Source: Bacillota bacterium
GTDB lineage: Bacteria > Bacillota > Clostridia > Christensenellales > SZUA-584
DNA length: 64,000 nucleotides
Direction: 5' to 3'
NCBI GenBank assembly: GCA_023436115.1
Contig: JAEZKQ010000003.1
Span: 1 to 64,000, forward strand
The position numbers and the translations under genes were made by a program. The notes beneath the pieces are model-generated. The model was given only the letters and a program-made list of their open reading frames with translations. It did not search any database and was not told the origin of the DNA. Below are positions 50,574-59,334 of this stretch, piece after piece. Numbering within the stretch: position 1 is the first letter of the stretch; every line of letters begins with the position of its first letter.

Positions 50574-52199
50574 TCATTTTCTTTTTCTTCTCTGTTTCGC
50601 ATTAGTTGAAACCTTATCCTGTTCTGTCACAAGCCCGCTCTCCAGCGCATCCTGAAGTGCGTATTCACGAACCTCCGCCGACAACGGCTCCGTTGTATTT
50701 TCCATACGCTTAACCTCGGCAAGCAGCTCCTCGCGCATGGGAATATGCCCGTCCGGCATGCGCTCCAGATACTGACGCATCGATATTTTGCCGCCTTTAA
50801 GCAGGTTGTCCAGCGTCTGCACCACCCGGACTTCGCTCCACATCGTTGAAGGCCCCACGTCCACCTTAAGCCGCATGATGTAAGCGTCCAGCACATCGTC
50901 CGGCAGCGGCACATACACACGCCGCCCCTCCTGCTCAATCGGGATCATTCGCCCCGTACGGTAAAACTGCTTGATAAAATCCAGCCATATGAGGCCGACG
51001 TCCTCCACAAACGCGTAAAACCGCTCCTGCTGTGCTTGCAGCGGCACCAATGCCGCGTCGCGTGTGGCAATAAAAGCCGATGTATTGTCCGGGTTTTTTA
51101 GATTTCCCAGCGTCACGTCGTTGGCGCCCATCATGCGCATCGTCGTCTCCAACGTAGCGCTCAAACCTTTCCATGCGTCGTAAGACGCGCCGGGCGGCAT
51201 CAAATATTGCGCCGCCCCCGCAATGTCGCCGTTCACGGCAATGGCCCCCGCAACCCTATTGCTCCATTCACGTATACGCGTGCGGTCAAATACCACCTTG
51301 GGAAAGCTCATCTGCATCTGGTTCAGCTGCGACAGCGCCAGTATCTTGTTCACAAACACCTGATTGGGTATCAGCCCTGTCACCTCAGCCACGCCATGGC
51401 ACGAGTTCTTTCGGGTGTCCCAGTTCATCAGCGCCACCGGATACCTTGTGAGCCGCGTATTCTTGGGCGGCTGTATCACTGCGTTGCGTACACTCTTCTC
51501 ACACCACACATGGCCGTCCTGCTTATACATTTTCAACAGCACGTTGCACTTGCCCGCATCCTCCAGCTCAACCTTGCCAAGATCGCCTGATGTGTACTCG
51601 TTGTCCTCATCCGCCGTGATCTCATCCGCATTCTCGCAGCCGTTGGTCCGCGCTTCCTGCCTCACCTTGCTGACCAGTTCGCGAAACGCGAGTATGATAT
51701 ACGGCTGAGACTGCACATCTGCACTATTGGGGTTTCCCGGATAAAAGTTCACATTGTCGATCAGTTGTGTCGCGATATCCCCGGTAAGCGCCTGCCCTGT
51801 TTCCAGTGCCGTGTCCCAATAAAAATATTGCACATAGTCGCCTGTTATCGCGGCCTGCTTCAACCCCTCCTTGGTCAAATAGTCCATCTTGAGCCGTTCC
51901 CATAGCATATCGCAGTAAGCCGATATCTGCCGTGCGTAAATATCGATATCGCCGCCGTCGCTTACACCCTCCGCGAAGAACTTAAGCTTGAGCCTCCTGT
52001 CCGTCACCGCCGCGATCTTCCATGCCGACGCATAGCGTATAAAGTTGACCACAGGCGTGGGCAGCCCCTCATGCGGAATACCCACCCACTGATCGCCCGC
52101 GAAAAACCGCTCATTGATATCCACCGTATGGTACAAATTAATACGCGCCTTGTAGTCAATACCCTGCTCGTACTCCTGCCAAATCTTCGTGCTGCTCAT
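50574..52199 (-). CDS. Phage portal protein
   Basis: 541 residues. INLYHTVDINERFFAGDQWVGIPHEGLPTPVVNFIRY, then VEDVGLIWLDFIKQFYRTGRMIP and VDVGPSTMWSEVRVVQTLDNLLKGGKISMRQYLERMP are characteristic of dodecameric portal proteins. A basic C-terminus (KQRRKRK) ends it. The portal is the DNA entry/exit ring and docking site for terminase, but no terminase is in the cassette. It overlaps the upstream 67-residue gene by 4 nt. Confidence 0.9.
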   Translation of the reverse strand: MSSTKIWQEYEQGIDYKARINLYHTVDINERFFAGDQWVGIPHEGLPTPVVNFIRYASAWKIAAVTDRRLKLKFFAEGVSDGGDIDIYARQISAYCDMLWERLKMDYLTKEGLKQAAITGDYVQYFYWDTALETGQALTGDIATQLIDNVNFYPGNPNSADVQSQPYIILAFRELVSKVRQEARTNGCENADEITADEDNEYTSGDLGKVELEDAGKCNVLLKMYKQDGHVWCEKSVRNAVIQPPKNTRLTRYPVALMNWDTRKNSCHGVAEVTGLIPNQVFVNKILALSQLNQMQMSFPKVVFDRTRIREWSNRVAGAIAVNGDIAGAAQYLMPPGASYDAWKGLSATLETTMRMMGANDVTLGNLKNPDNTSAFIATRDAALVPLQAQQERFYAFVEDVGLIWLDFIKQFYRTGRMIPIEQEGRRVYVPLPDDVLDAYIMRLKVDVGPSTMWSEVRVVQTLDNLLKGGKISMRQYLERMPDGHIPMREELLAEVKRMENTTEPLSAEVREYALQDALESGLVTEQDKVSTNAKQRRKRK

Positions 52200-52399
52200 A
52201 CGCGCTCCCCATACGGATCATAATCCAGTATTGCCTCATACTTTTTCATCAGCGCATCCTGCTCCTGTGTCGACCTGCCGCTTGTCATACGTCTGTCCCC
52301 GCGCTGTCCAGCACCGTCCTTTATACCCTGTCTGTAACAAACCAAGCCCGTTACGACCACGGCCAGTCCCATCGCCGCACCAACCAGTATCTCCGCCAT
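52196..52399 (-). CDS. Small membrane protein at the head of the phage cassette
   Basis: 67 residues from ATG 52399 (GGGGAGGG upstream). The frame extends to 52513 across a terminator and is not coding there. One N-terminal membrane helix (AEILVGAAMGLAVVVTGLVCYRQGIKDG) is followed by a charged tail that overlaps the portal start by 4 nt. Function unknown. Confidence 0.7.
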   Translation of the reverse strand: MAEILVGAAMGLAVVVTGLVCYRQGIKDGAGQRGDRRMTSGRSTQEQDALMKKYEAILDYDPYGERV

Positions 52400-52423
52400 G
52401 CTAAACCCTCCCCAGCTGAAAAT

Positions 52424-52450
52424 AAAAAAAGCGCCACTCTGCGCCCTGCC
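52424..52450 (-). terminator. Leader terminator upstream of the phage cassette
   Basis: On the minus strand GGGCGC-AGAGT-GGCGC followed by seven T. It lies about 25 nt before the first gene of the cassette, so it may attenuate cassette transcription. Confidence 0.55.
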
Positions 52451-52498
52451 GATACTATCTAACTTCTCCCGTAGGAGTGTTCCTTGCCCTTGCCAATA

Positions 52499-52545
52499 TC
52501 TCGTTATGGCCATTCTTACACATCGCCCCTCTCAAAATCGCTCAT
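52499..52545. repeat. Imperfect direct repeat, left copy
   Basis: TCTCGTTATGGCCATT and the terminal AAATCGCTCAT are identical to the copy at 53584-53630, and the 47-bp length is the same. The middle has diverged. Confidence 0.7.
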
Positions 52546-52660
52546 ACTGCTTGCATTGGTCATTGCACCACCGCAGACACATATGGTATTACACTCATAT
52601 ACTTCCACTATAGGCGTTATACACCAGATTATTCTGAACACTTAATAGCATTGAGGACGT

Positions 52661-53420
52661 ATGAATTACCACCCAACTTTTAATGAGTACATGTATTCCA
52701 GAAAGGATAACATAGTCAAAAGTGCCAACGGCTATTGTTACCTGATTACCAACTCAAAAATCTTTTCTATCATTTTTAAATGCCTTGTGTTTATAATTCC
52801 TGTTGGAATTCCTCTTCTTCAGTTACTTATATCCAGGGACCAACGATGGCCCAACATCGTATCGGATTGTGTCGTATTGGCTGCATTAACTGATTTTAGC
52901 ATCAATAAAATCCAGTACTTGAAAACGGCCTTTAAAGAAATTAATGAAACGGACATCATTCAATATGATGACAAAACAAGAGAATGGCTCAATTGGGGGC
53001 TCTGTTTTTTTGATTTTCGCGTTGCTCAATAGCTATACCGCAACCTTTATAAGGAGCCAGATCGATAACAATATCCGTTTGTCATCGATATATATCACCA
53101 TTGACAGCTCAGTTCAAGAAAGTATTGTAACCGGTGATTTCTCAGGGGCTGATGAAATCCTCATACCCTATGATAATACACAGTCCTTCGACGCTCACTT
53201 CAATGCCACTGTCAGCGGCTCTCCCGATCCCATTCTCATAACAGTTGATAATAAACCTATTACTAAGAATTTTATAAATAGGCAACAAAGTTGGTTTTGG
53301 GAGCCAGATTATTTTACTCAGAACTGCTCGGCATTTGTCGATGTGCACGATGGCTCCGTTCTTGAATTTGACTGCGGCTCGCTTCACCGCGAATGGACAT
53401 TTCGTTGTCAATCGAAATAA
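52661..53420 (+). pseudogene. Low-GC two-part membrane protein gene, frameshifted
   Basis: The first frame (52661-53032, MNYHPTFNEYMYSRKDNIVK) contains one or two membrane helices (IIFKCLVFIIPVGIPLLQLL). Near a run of seven T (about 53004-53010) it loses its hydrophobic continuation. An overlapping frame (52944-53420) continues with GGSVFLIFALLNSYTATFI and an extracytoplasmic domain ending HREWTFRCQSK. Joined, they form one membrane protein of about 245 residues. AT content is far above the neighbours. I do not recognise the family. Confidence 0.6.
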
Positions 53421-53504
53421 TCAGCAACTCAGTGTCGGTATTTGTCCGTTCCGTCATACTGGGCGCAATGAAGCATCTCCCGTCTTATACCAACATCAAA
53501 CCGC

Positions 53505-53560
53505 AGGGACGGCTACGTGTGCCCCCTTTCGGGTATTGGCCGCCCTTCTAATTCTTTAAT
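53505..53560. repeat. Dispersed repeat copy
   Basis: ACGTGTGCCCCCTTTCGGGTATTGGCCGCCC is a relative of the copies at 47930-48065 and 61012-61060. No gene is found from 53421 to 53771. Confidence 0.5.
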
Positions 53561-53583
53561 ATCGTGTTTTTGACCGCTCATTG

Positions 53584-53630
53584 TCTCGTTATGGCCATTG
53601 TTCGATATGAGTCCTCGCTAAATCGCTCAT
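53584..53630. repeat. Imperfect direct repeat, right copy
   Basis: Second copy of the 47-bp repeat at 52499-52545. The pair brackets the low-GC membrane gene. Confidence 0.7.
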
Positions 53631-53771
53631 GATTTCATTTAACACAATGATTGTCAGACAGAAACCCCATACTATATTTTCATATTTCCTTTATCCCTCT
53701 CTCACAACCGCTCATTAATCCTTATGTCTGACAGACGATTTCTCAACAGCTTCGCAATCATCATGCAGCAT

Positions 53772-54503
53772 TCAGGTTCCCACGTCATCATCTGCAAAAA
53801 GCGCCGCCGCGCGCCGTTCGTCATACCCCGTTGCCTCACGCATCATATCGGTCAGCGAGATGCCTTTGCTTTTAAGGTCATCCATATCCACATCGCGTAC
53901 CAGCCTGCCTTTGTGCAGAACGATCGCCCGGTCGATAAAATTCTCCACCTCCTGCACAAGATGCGTGCAGATCATGATCGTCTCATTTTCCTTAAGTCCT
54001 CCGGCTATGATCTTTAAAAGATCAATCCGCGTAAATAGATCCTTGCCCGAAAACGGCTCATCCATAAACACATAGTCCACGCCGCGGCAAACCCCCGCTG
54101 CCAGCTCAGCTTTGGCGCGCTCCCCCTTAGACATTTGCCGGATTGGCCTGTCGGGCAGCTCAAAGAATTGCAGAAGCTTCTTATAGCGCACCCAGTCAAA
54201 ACGCGGATAGAACTCCGCAAGGAAATCCCCCGTCTGCATGGGCGTCATCTTACCCACCGATGCGCCCTCGCCGCTGATAAACGCGCATTTTTCCCGTATC
54301 CCCTCGCCGCTTTGCCCGTCCAGCGTGACTTCTCCGCTGTAAGGTTGATAAAGCCCGAGCAAACACCGCATCAGCGTGGTCTTTCCCGCGCCGTTCTCGC
54401 CCAGCAGCCCCACGATCTGTCCACGCGGCAACTCAAGGCTCACATCATACAATGCCGTATGGCCGCTTCGAAACATATATCCGACTTTCTCCGCCTTCAT
54501 CAT
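53772..54503 (-). CDS. YtrB-like ABC transporter ATPase
   Basis: 243 residues from ATG 54503. Walker A is LLGENGAGKTTLMRCLLGLY, signature is degenerate (MSKGERAKAELAAGVCR), Walker B is YVFMDEPFSGKDLFTR, switch ICTHLVQEV. The KG in place of GG and the FSGKD pattern are typical of the YtrB/YhcH group. The open frame extends upstream into the neighbouring gene, but the ATGATGA overlap fixes this start. It pairs with the permease at 56016. Confidence 0.88.
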   Translation of the reverse strand: MMKAEKVGYMFRSGHTALYDVSLELPRGQIVGLLGENGAGKTTLMRCLLGLYQPYSGEVTLDGQSGEGIREKCAFISGEGASVGKMTPMQTGDFLAEFYPRFDWVRYKKLLQFFELPDRPIRQMSKGERAKAELAAGVCRGVDYVFMDEPFSGKDLFTRIDLLKIIAGGLKENETIMICTHLVQEVENFIDRAIVLHKGRLVRDVDMDDLKSKGISLTDMMREATGYDERRAAALFADDDVGT

Positions 54504-56002
54504 GACTGCTTCTCCTTTACAAACTCTTCGGCCACCCACAGCTGCCTCGACCACACGTTGCCGTAATAGTTATTATCCTGAAACTCCGTCAATTGATATG
54601 AAGGCGTGATATCGTCTTTCGTATCCGTGACTACCTCGCCCCGGTAAAGCACAGCGCCCTCTTCATCAAGTATGCTCAAATAATCATGATTTGGATAATA
54701 AAAATGCTCTGCCTGTATTTCATCTTCGCTGCGACCCGTTTCCAGCAGCACCCATCTTGAATCCACAAACGCACAACCTTTTAGCAAAGGCTGCACCGCC
54801 AGCACCGATCGCAGCCGCGTCTGCTCACCCAGCTCTATGCAGAAAAGCATATCTTCCTCGTCTGACTGGATGGCTTCCCCGGTCTCCTCATCATAGACAT
54901 ATATGTCCGACAGATGATAGCAAAGCATCTTTGAGCCTTTGCTATCAATTATGTAGATATTTCCAACCAACTCGCGCTGGGGAGACATCTTCGCGATCTG
55001 CACCTCGTTCAGCAAAGCCCCGTCCATATCATACACACGCAGCCTGAGCATACCGTCTGCCACTAGCAGCAGGCATAGCCTGCCGTCCACCACATCCAGC
55101 CTCAGCGTCCGCATCGCGTGCCCGTCCACCGGAAACGTCACCACCGGAGTAACCGAACCATAGGGAACCTGCGTATCGTTATAATATTCATATTTGCCGT
55201 CCATCAACGATGGCTCTATCATGTTGACGTAGCTGCCCCATTCGTCCACGCGGTAAATCGCGCTGGTGCCGCCATAAAGAGGACTCAGCGCAGGCGTGAA
55301 ATAGACCGTTCCGTTCTCATCCTGCGTTGACAAATCAGCAGAAACGTAGTATTCCTCATTCGTATATTGTGTCTTCTTATAGTCCATACCCATATATTCA
55401 TAAGGCGATACGCCCGGCTCTATCGGCCGTGCCTCTCCCTGCGCTGATAAATTCTGCTTATAAACGTCTTTATAGCTTTCGTATTTAAATACGAACGGAT
55501 GGCTTTCATCATATACCGTGACATCAGTCATCACCTGTACGCGGTCACTATAGATGCTTTCAATGGTATTACGGCTTATTTCGGCTGATACACGAACAAA
55601 ATCCGCCGCTCTTCTCATATGCGTCACCCAAGACTCGTACTTCTCATATACATCCTCGAGCCGGGTATCCATCTCCATCACAACATCCGCATCCTCGTGC
55701 TCCGTATAATACTGAGAGAAGCTTCTCGTTTTTTCAGGATAGTAGCTCTTAATGGGCGGCAGATATTCGAATGTATGGTTAAGCTCTCCCTCGTCCACGG
55801 TTATATGCTGCGTATGTGCACCGTCGCTCAGCGTCATCTGTATCACCAGATCATCAAGCTGTGAAGCGTCCCCCGCAATATCTTTAAGTGCGTATGTGCC
55901 TGCATCCGCGCTCAGCCGAATGCCCAGCCATGCCCCCGCTATCACCAGCAGGCACAGCAAAGCGCTGATGACTACCTCATACCTTGCAATAAAAGCTTTC
56001 AT
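54500..56002 (-). CDS. Membrane-anchored extracytoplasmic protein of the GntR/ABC operon
   Basis: 500 residues. One N-terminal membrane helix (YEVVISALLCLLVIAGAWLGI), then an all-outside domain rich in beta strands with repeated YDMDGALLNEVQIAKMS, VYDEETGEAIQSDEED and ILDEEGAVLYRGEV blades, consistent with a propeller. GGGAGG precedes ATG 56002. It sits between permease and ATPase genes, with 13 nt and an overlap, so it belongs to the transporter. It may sense or bind the substrate. I do not recognise the family. Confidence 0.7.
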   Translation of the reverse strand: MKAFIARYEVVISALLCLLVIAGAWLGIRLSADAGTYALKDIAGDASQLDDLVIQMTLSDGAHTQHITVDEGELNHTFEYLPPIKSYYPEKTRSFSQYYTEHEDADVVMEMDTRLEDVYEKYESWVTHMRRAADFVRVSAEISRNTIESIYSDRVQVMTDVTVYDESHPFVFKYESYKDVYKQNLSAQGEARPIEPGVSPYEYMGMDYKKTQYTNEEYYVSADLSTQDENGTVYFTPALSPLYGGTSAIYRVDEWGSYVNMIEPSLMDGKYEYYNDTQVPYGSVTPVVTFPVDGHAMRTLRLDVVDGRLCLLLVADGMLRLRVYDMDGALLNEVQIAKMSPQRELVGNIYIIDSKGSKMLCYHLSDIYVYDEETGEAIQSDEEDMLFCIELGEQTRLRSVLAVQPLLKGCAFVDSRWVLLETGRSEDEIQAEHFYYPNHDYLSILDEEGAVLYRGEVVTDTKDDITPSYQLTEFQDNNYYGNVWSRQLWVAEEFVKEKQS

Positions 56003-56015
56003 CTTATCCCTCCCG

Positions 56016-56822
56016 TCACACGACATTGGCACTGCGGTTTAAACGGTAAACACTCACAGCCAACATATATACCAGCGCCAGCCCCATCAGTACCGTTCGC
56101 CAAACAAACCCATTCAGCTCAATCCCCCACATGCTGTTCATTCTCTGGGTGACCACAAAAATCAGCAAAACAAATGTGAGCAGCATTGTCACAACCGCGA
56201 TATGTTTTTTCTCACCCAGCAGCCCATAAGCCGGCAGGCAGCCCGCTGTGAATATCAGCAGCAGCGAGCTTAATGCCTCAGGTATGCCCATGGGCAGCAA
56301 TATGTGAAACAGATCGCCGCGCACCACCGCTAAAAATAATCCGTTTGTCCGCGCCATAGCAAACGGCAGCACTGTTTTGTATACCCTTTCATATTCCACA
56401 GCCGTGCTTTCACAGGCCGCCGTCACAGGCCCGTAAGCCAGTATCAGCGCCAGCGTCTGCACCGCCCAAAGCATCAGTATGCCGATGACCCCTGCTGTAC
56501 AGTAGGCGAAGAGCACGTGCCGCCGCGGCATGGGCAGCATCATCACCACCGCATAGCCTTTGTTACGATGGATATCCATAAAAATCTGTAATATTAAGAG
56601 AAGCATAAATACGCCGACAGCTCCGAAAAACACAGTCGCGATACCGCTCGCGCTTATCAATGCCTCGTACGGCTGTGTAAAGCTTTCAAGGTTTACGCTG
56701 CCTATCAGCTTTGCGAACGTCAACACGATAAGCGCCGCGCACATCACCATGACGCGCAAAAACACCCCTTTAAACACCTGACGCGTCAGCTTATAATAGC
56801 CGCTCTCAAAAAAACGCTTCAT
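56016..56822 (-). CDS. ABC-2-like permease of the GntR-controlled operon
   Basis: 268 residues from ATG 56822, overlapping the GntR stop (ATGA). Six hydrophobic helices are predicted, the first at about 20-42 after a basic start (MKRFFESGYYKLTRQVFKGVF). The loop HRNKGYAVVMMLPMPRRHVLFAYC resembles the coupling segment of YtrC/ABC-2 permeases. It forms the exporter with the ATPase at 53772. Confidence 0.8.
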   Translation of the reverse strand: MKRFFESGYYKLTRQVFKGVFLRVMVMCAALIVLTFAKLIGSVNLESFTQPYEALISASGIATVFFGAVGVFMLLLILQIFMDIHRNKGYAVVMMLPMPRRHVLFAYCTAGVIGILMLWAVQTLALILAYGPVTAACESTAVEYERVYKTVLPFAMARTNGLFLAVVRGDLFHILLPMGIPEALSSLLLIFTAGCLPAYGLLGEKKHIAVVTMLLTFVLLIFVVTQRMNSMWGIELNGFVWRTVLMGLALVYMLAVSVYRLNRSANVV

Positions 56823-57199
56823 TCTTCGTCCTCCCAATATTGTCTGATCAGCTCTACCACCCGCTCGCAGGACAGTCTGCTCTCGCGCGCCTGAGCCACG
56901 AATTCTCGTACAAAAACTTGTGTCAGCTCGGTCTCGATGCTTTTTAAAACCTCCGGCGTTACGCGCAGCAACGATATCGCGTTGCGCGGTGTCTCCACGA
57001 ACCTCTCATCCTCCATCTGTTTGAACGCCTTTTGCACCGTATTCGGATTTATGCCCAGCACCGCAGCCACTTCACGCCTTGACGGCAAAGCGTCTCCGTC
57101 CGCCGCATCGCCGCGCAGTATGCACCGTTTCACAAAGTTCACAAGCTGTATATAAACCGGCTCTTTTCCATTAAGTTTTATCATTGAAAAATCAACCAA
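56819..57199 (-). CDS. YtrA-subfamily GntR transcriptional regulator
   Basis: About 126 residues. The winged helix (EPVYIQLVNFVKRCILRGDAADGDALPSRREVAAVLGINPNTVQKAFKQMEDERFVET) is full length and the C-terminal tail short, as in the YtrA subfamily that represses adjacent ABC operons. Start TTG 57199 has GAGGTGG six bases upstream. ATG 57184 is the alternative. It is the first gene of the four-gene operon, behind a perfect palindromic operator. Confidence 0.92.
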   Translation of the reverse strand: MVDFSMIKLNGKEPVYIQLVNFVKRCILRGDAADGDALPSRREVAAVLGINPNTVQKAFKQMEDERFVETPRNAISLLRVTPEVLKSIETELTQVFVREFVAQARESRLSCERVVELIRQYWEDEE

Positions 57200-57217
57200 T
57201 GTTTTCCACCTCTCAAT

Positions 57218-57250
57218 CTGTATTATACGTATAATACAGTTGTGTGTCAA
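57218..57250 (-). promoter_or_regulatory. Promoter with perfect 22-bp operator of the GntR/ABC operon
   Basis: On the minus strand TTGACA (57250-57245), 17 nt and TATAAT (57227-57222). A perfect 22-bp palindrome (half-site CTGTATTATAC, 57218-57239) covers the -10 box. This is the expected binding site of the YtrA-type repressor encoded next. It gives autoregulation and transporter control. Confidence 0.9.
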
Positions 57251-57259
57251 TAGAATTTT

Positions 57260-57600
57260 TAGCGATCGCCCCTCACATACCTATAATTATTAATGGCGGC
57301 TCTCCACAGTCACCCGCCTAATGCCCTCAGCGGCGCTCACGTCATTTTTCGCATTTAATCCCATCGGCGCACCATAGGAGGCGGGTCTGTGCTGTGTGCT
57401 TTCAAGGTATTTTAAGCGAAACTTTAGGCAGGCAAGAATATGCGGGAAACCACCTTGGATATCGTTCATAACGTCCAGTAAGATCCACAACAAATTAGAC
57501 TTCTTGATTCTGATTTCCAAAATTGCGGTATATACACTGATCCTGTTATGCTATATTTAGACTATACATATAATGATTTGCACAAATATAATTCAAGGAG
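57260..57600. other. Intergenic stretch with repeat fragment
   Basis: Holds a diverged dispersed-repeat piece at about 57360-57425 (GCGCACCATAGGAGGCGGGTCTGTGCTGTGTG). I see no gene in it. Confidence 0.45.
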
Positions 57601-57610
57601 GCCATTAAAA

Positions 57611-58390
57611 ATGTTCTGTCCAAAATGCGGCGCTGCCATAGCTGACGGCGCTAAATTCTGCAACGCTTGCGGCACAGCTTTCACCAATGCATCCAATACG
57701 CCAAAACAACTAAAATACAACATCTTCGGCGGTAATCTTCCGGCTGTGTCTATCTTCTTAGACCCCGGCGAAAGCATCTACACCCAGTCGGGCGGCATGG
57801 TCTGGATGGACGCGGGTATCACCATGGAAACCAACATGAAAGGCGGCCTTATGAAGGGTTTGGGTCGCATGTTCTCGGGCGATTCGCTTTTTATGGCCAC
57901 CTATACCTCTGCCGCTCCCCATCAGGAACTAGCCGTTGCCAGCACCTTCCCCGGTGCCATACTCGATCTTGATCTAAACGGCAATTCCATCATCGCTCAG
58001 AAATCCGCGTTCCTTTGCGCCCAGCCCGACGTCACACTGAGTGCTTTTGTCACGCGCGGTATCGGGGCGGGCCTGTTCGGCGGCGAAGGCTTCATACTCC
58101 AGCGTCTGTCCGGCTTTGGCAAGGTGTTCCTTGAAATCGACGGCAGCCTTGTGGCACGCACACTCGCTCCCGGCCAAACCATCAAGGTAGATACGGGCAA
58201 CGTCGCCGCTTTTGACGACACCGTGGGGTACCACACCGAAATGATCAAGGGCTTTAAAAACATACTCTTCGGCGGCGAAGGCCTCTTCCTCACCACGCTG
58301 ACCGGACCCGGACGCGTCTGGCTACAAACCATGACCCTCCCCGGCTTCGCCAAGCAGCTCATCCCTTTCATCCCCCATTCGTCGAATTAG
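57611..58390 (+). CDS. AIM24/TIGR00266-family protein with zinc ribbon
   Basis: 259 residues from ATG 57611 (AAGGAGG upstream). Residues 1-25 are a zinc ribbon (MFCPKCGAAIADGAKFCNACGTAF, two CxxC pairs). The rest is a TIGR00266/AIM24 beta-helix-like domain (ESIYTQSGGMVWMDAGITMETNMKGGLMKGLGRMFSGDSLFMATYTS, FFGGEGFILQRLSGFGKVFLEIDG-like, LFGGEGLFLTTLTGPGRVWLQTM). Function in bacteria is unclear. It is monocistronic. Confidence 0.9.
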   Translation: MFCPKCGAAIADGAKFCNACGTAFTNASNTPKQLKYNIFGGNLPAVSIFLDPGESIYTQSGGMVWMDAGITMETNMKGGLMKGLGRMFSGDSLFMATYTSAAPHQELAVASTFPGAILDLDLNGNSIIAQKSAFLCAQPDVTLSAFVTRGIGAGLFGGEGFILQRLSGFGKVFLEIDGSLVARTLAPGQTIKVDTGNVAAFDDTVGYHTEMIKGFKNILFGGEGLFLTTLTGPGRVWLQTMTLPGFAKQLIPFIPHSSN

Positions 58391-58464
58391 CACATTAAAC
58401 AATGAGTAGAGCTATCCGAAGCATGGTAGCTCTACTCAAGATTTAACAGATTTGAGGAACTGAT

Positions 58465-59316
58465 ATGGATACAAATGAAAACTACGTCTATCAATCTGAG
58501 GTGAATTGGTCAATACTCACTGAGGGGTTAACCTTACCAGTTAAAACACAAGTCGTCTTTTCTCGAAATATGGGTAGATTTCTTCAAAGGGGAGAATCAA
58601 AGCAAATCACTTTATACCTTAATGGAAAAGGTTATAGCGCAACGATTCGCAATGTCAATTTTGACAGCAAATTTAATAGAAAAAAGGATACTTTGCAAAT
58701 CAGGTATTCTCGAAATGGCGAACTAGCAAAGGCGTTGCAAACAATATTTTGTGTGAGTTATGATTATATAAAAATTCAAAGAGAACTGTTGCATGATGGG
58801 AACAGGGCAATGATAAAGCTGCCTGCTAACTTTAAAGAATACATCGCAATTTATACAACAGAATATGAAGATGCTTATATTCTTGATACTATACAAGTCA
58901 ATGATGTTCATTATCTAAAGCAGATCGTCCAAGACAAGCCTGAACGTGCCATAGAGTCTAGCTTCAATTACAGGGATGAAGATAAATCTGCAAACATTTT
59001 TGAAGATTCGCGCACTGTAAAAATAAGAAAGCTTAACAGAAAAATTGGTGATAACCTCAAGCTTCTTTATAGCTATAAATGTCAAATCTGTGGACAGTCT
59101 GTTGGAAAGCTTTATGGCGCTCTTTGCGCTGAATCACATCATATTGACTATTTCGTGAATAGTCTAAATAATGATGCCAATAACCAGCTTATTGTCTGCC
59201 CAGATCACCATAGCATTATACATGAGACGAACCCCACATTTGATCGGCAGAAACTAATATATACTTACCCTAACGGGTACAGAGAGGGCTTGCAGATAAA
59301 TTATCACCTTAATTAA
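58465..59316 (+). CDS. HNH endonuclease-domain protein
   Basis: 283 residues, AT-rich. The N-terminal about 190 residues form an unrecognised domain (FSRNMGRFLQRGESKQITLYLNGKGYSATIRNV). The C-terminal domain is HNH: CQICGQS (zinc pair), ESHHIDYFVNSLNNDANNQLIVCPDHHSIIH with the catalytic HH, the Asn and the distal His, and a second zinc pair from CPDH. GAGGAAC precedes the ATG. It stands alone, without a methylase. It resembles solitary McrA-like or type II restriction nucleases. Its base composition suggests recent acquisition. Confidence 0.85.
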   Translation: MDTNENYVYQSEVNWSILTEGLTLPVKTQVVFSRNMGRFLQRGESKQITLYLNGKGYSATIRNVNFDSKFNRKKDTLQIRYSRNGELAKALQTIFCVSYDYIKIQRELLHDGNRAMIKLPANFKEYIAIYTTEYEDAYILDTIQVNDVHYLKQIVQDKPERAIESSFNYRDEDKSANIFEDSRTVKIRKLNRKIGDNLKLLYSYKCQICGQSVGKLYGALCAESHHIDYFVNSLNNDANNQLIVCPDHHSIIHETNPTFDRQKLIYTYPNGYREGLQINYHLN

Positions 59317-59334
59317 CGTTCGCCTTCTCATGCA

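Noticed and set aside
57290..57520. 76-codon minus-strand frame
   Set aside because: It lies over a dispersed-repeat fragment with no ribosome binding site or domain.
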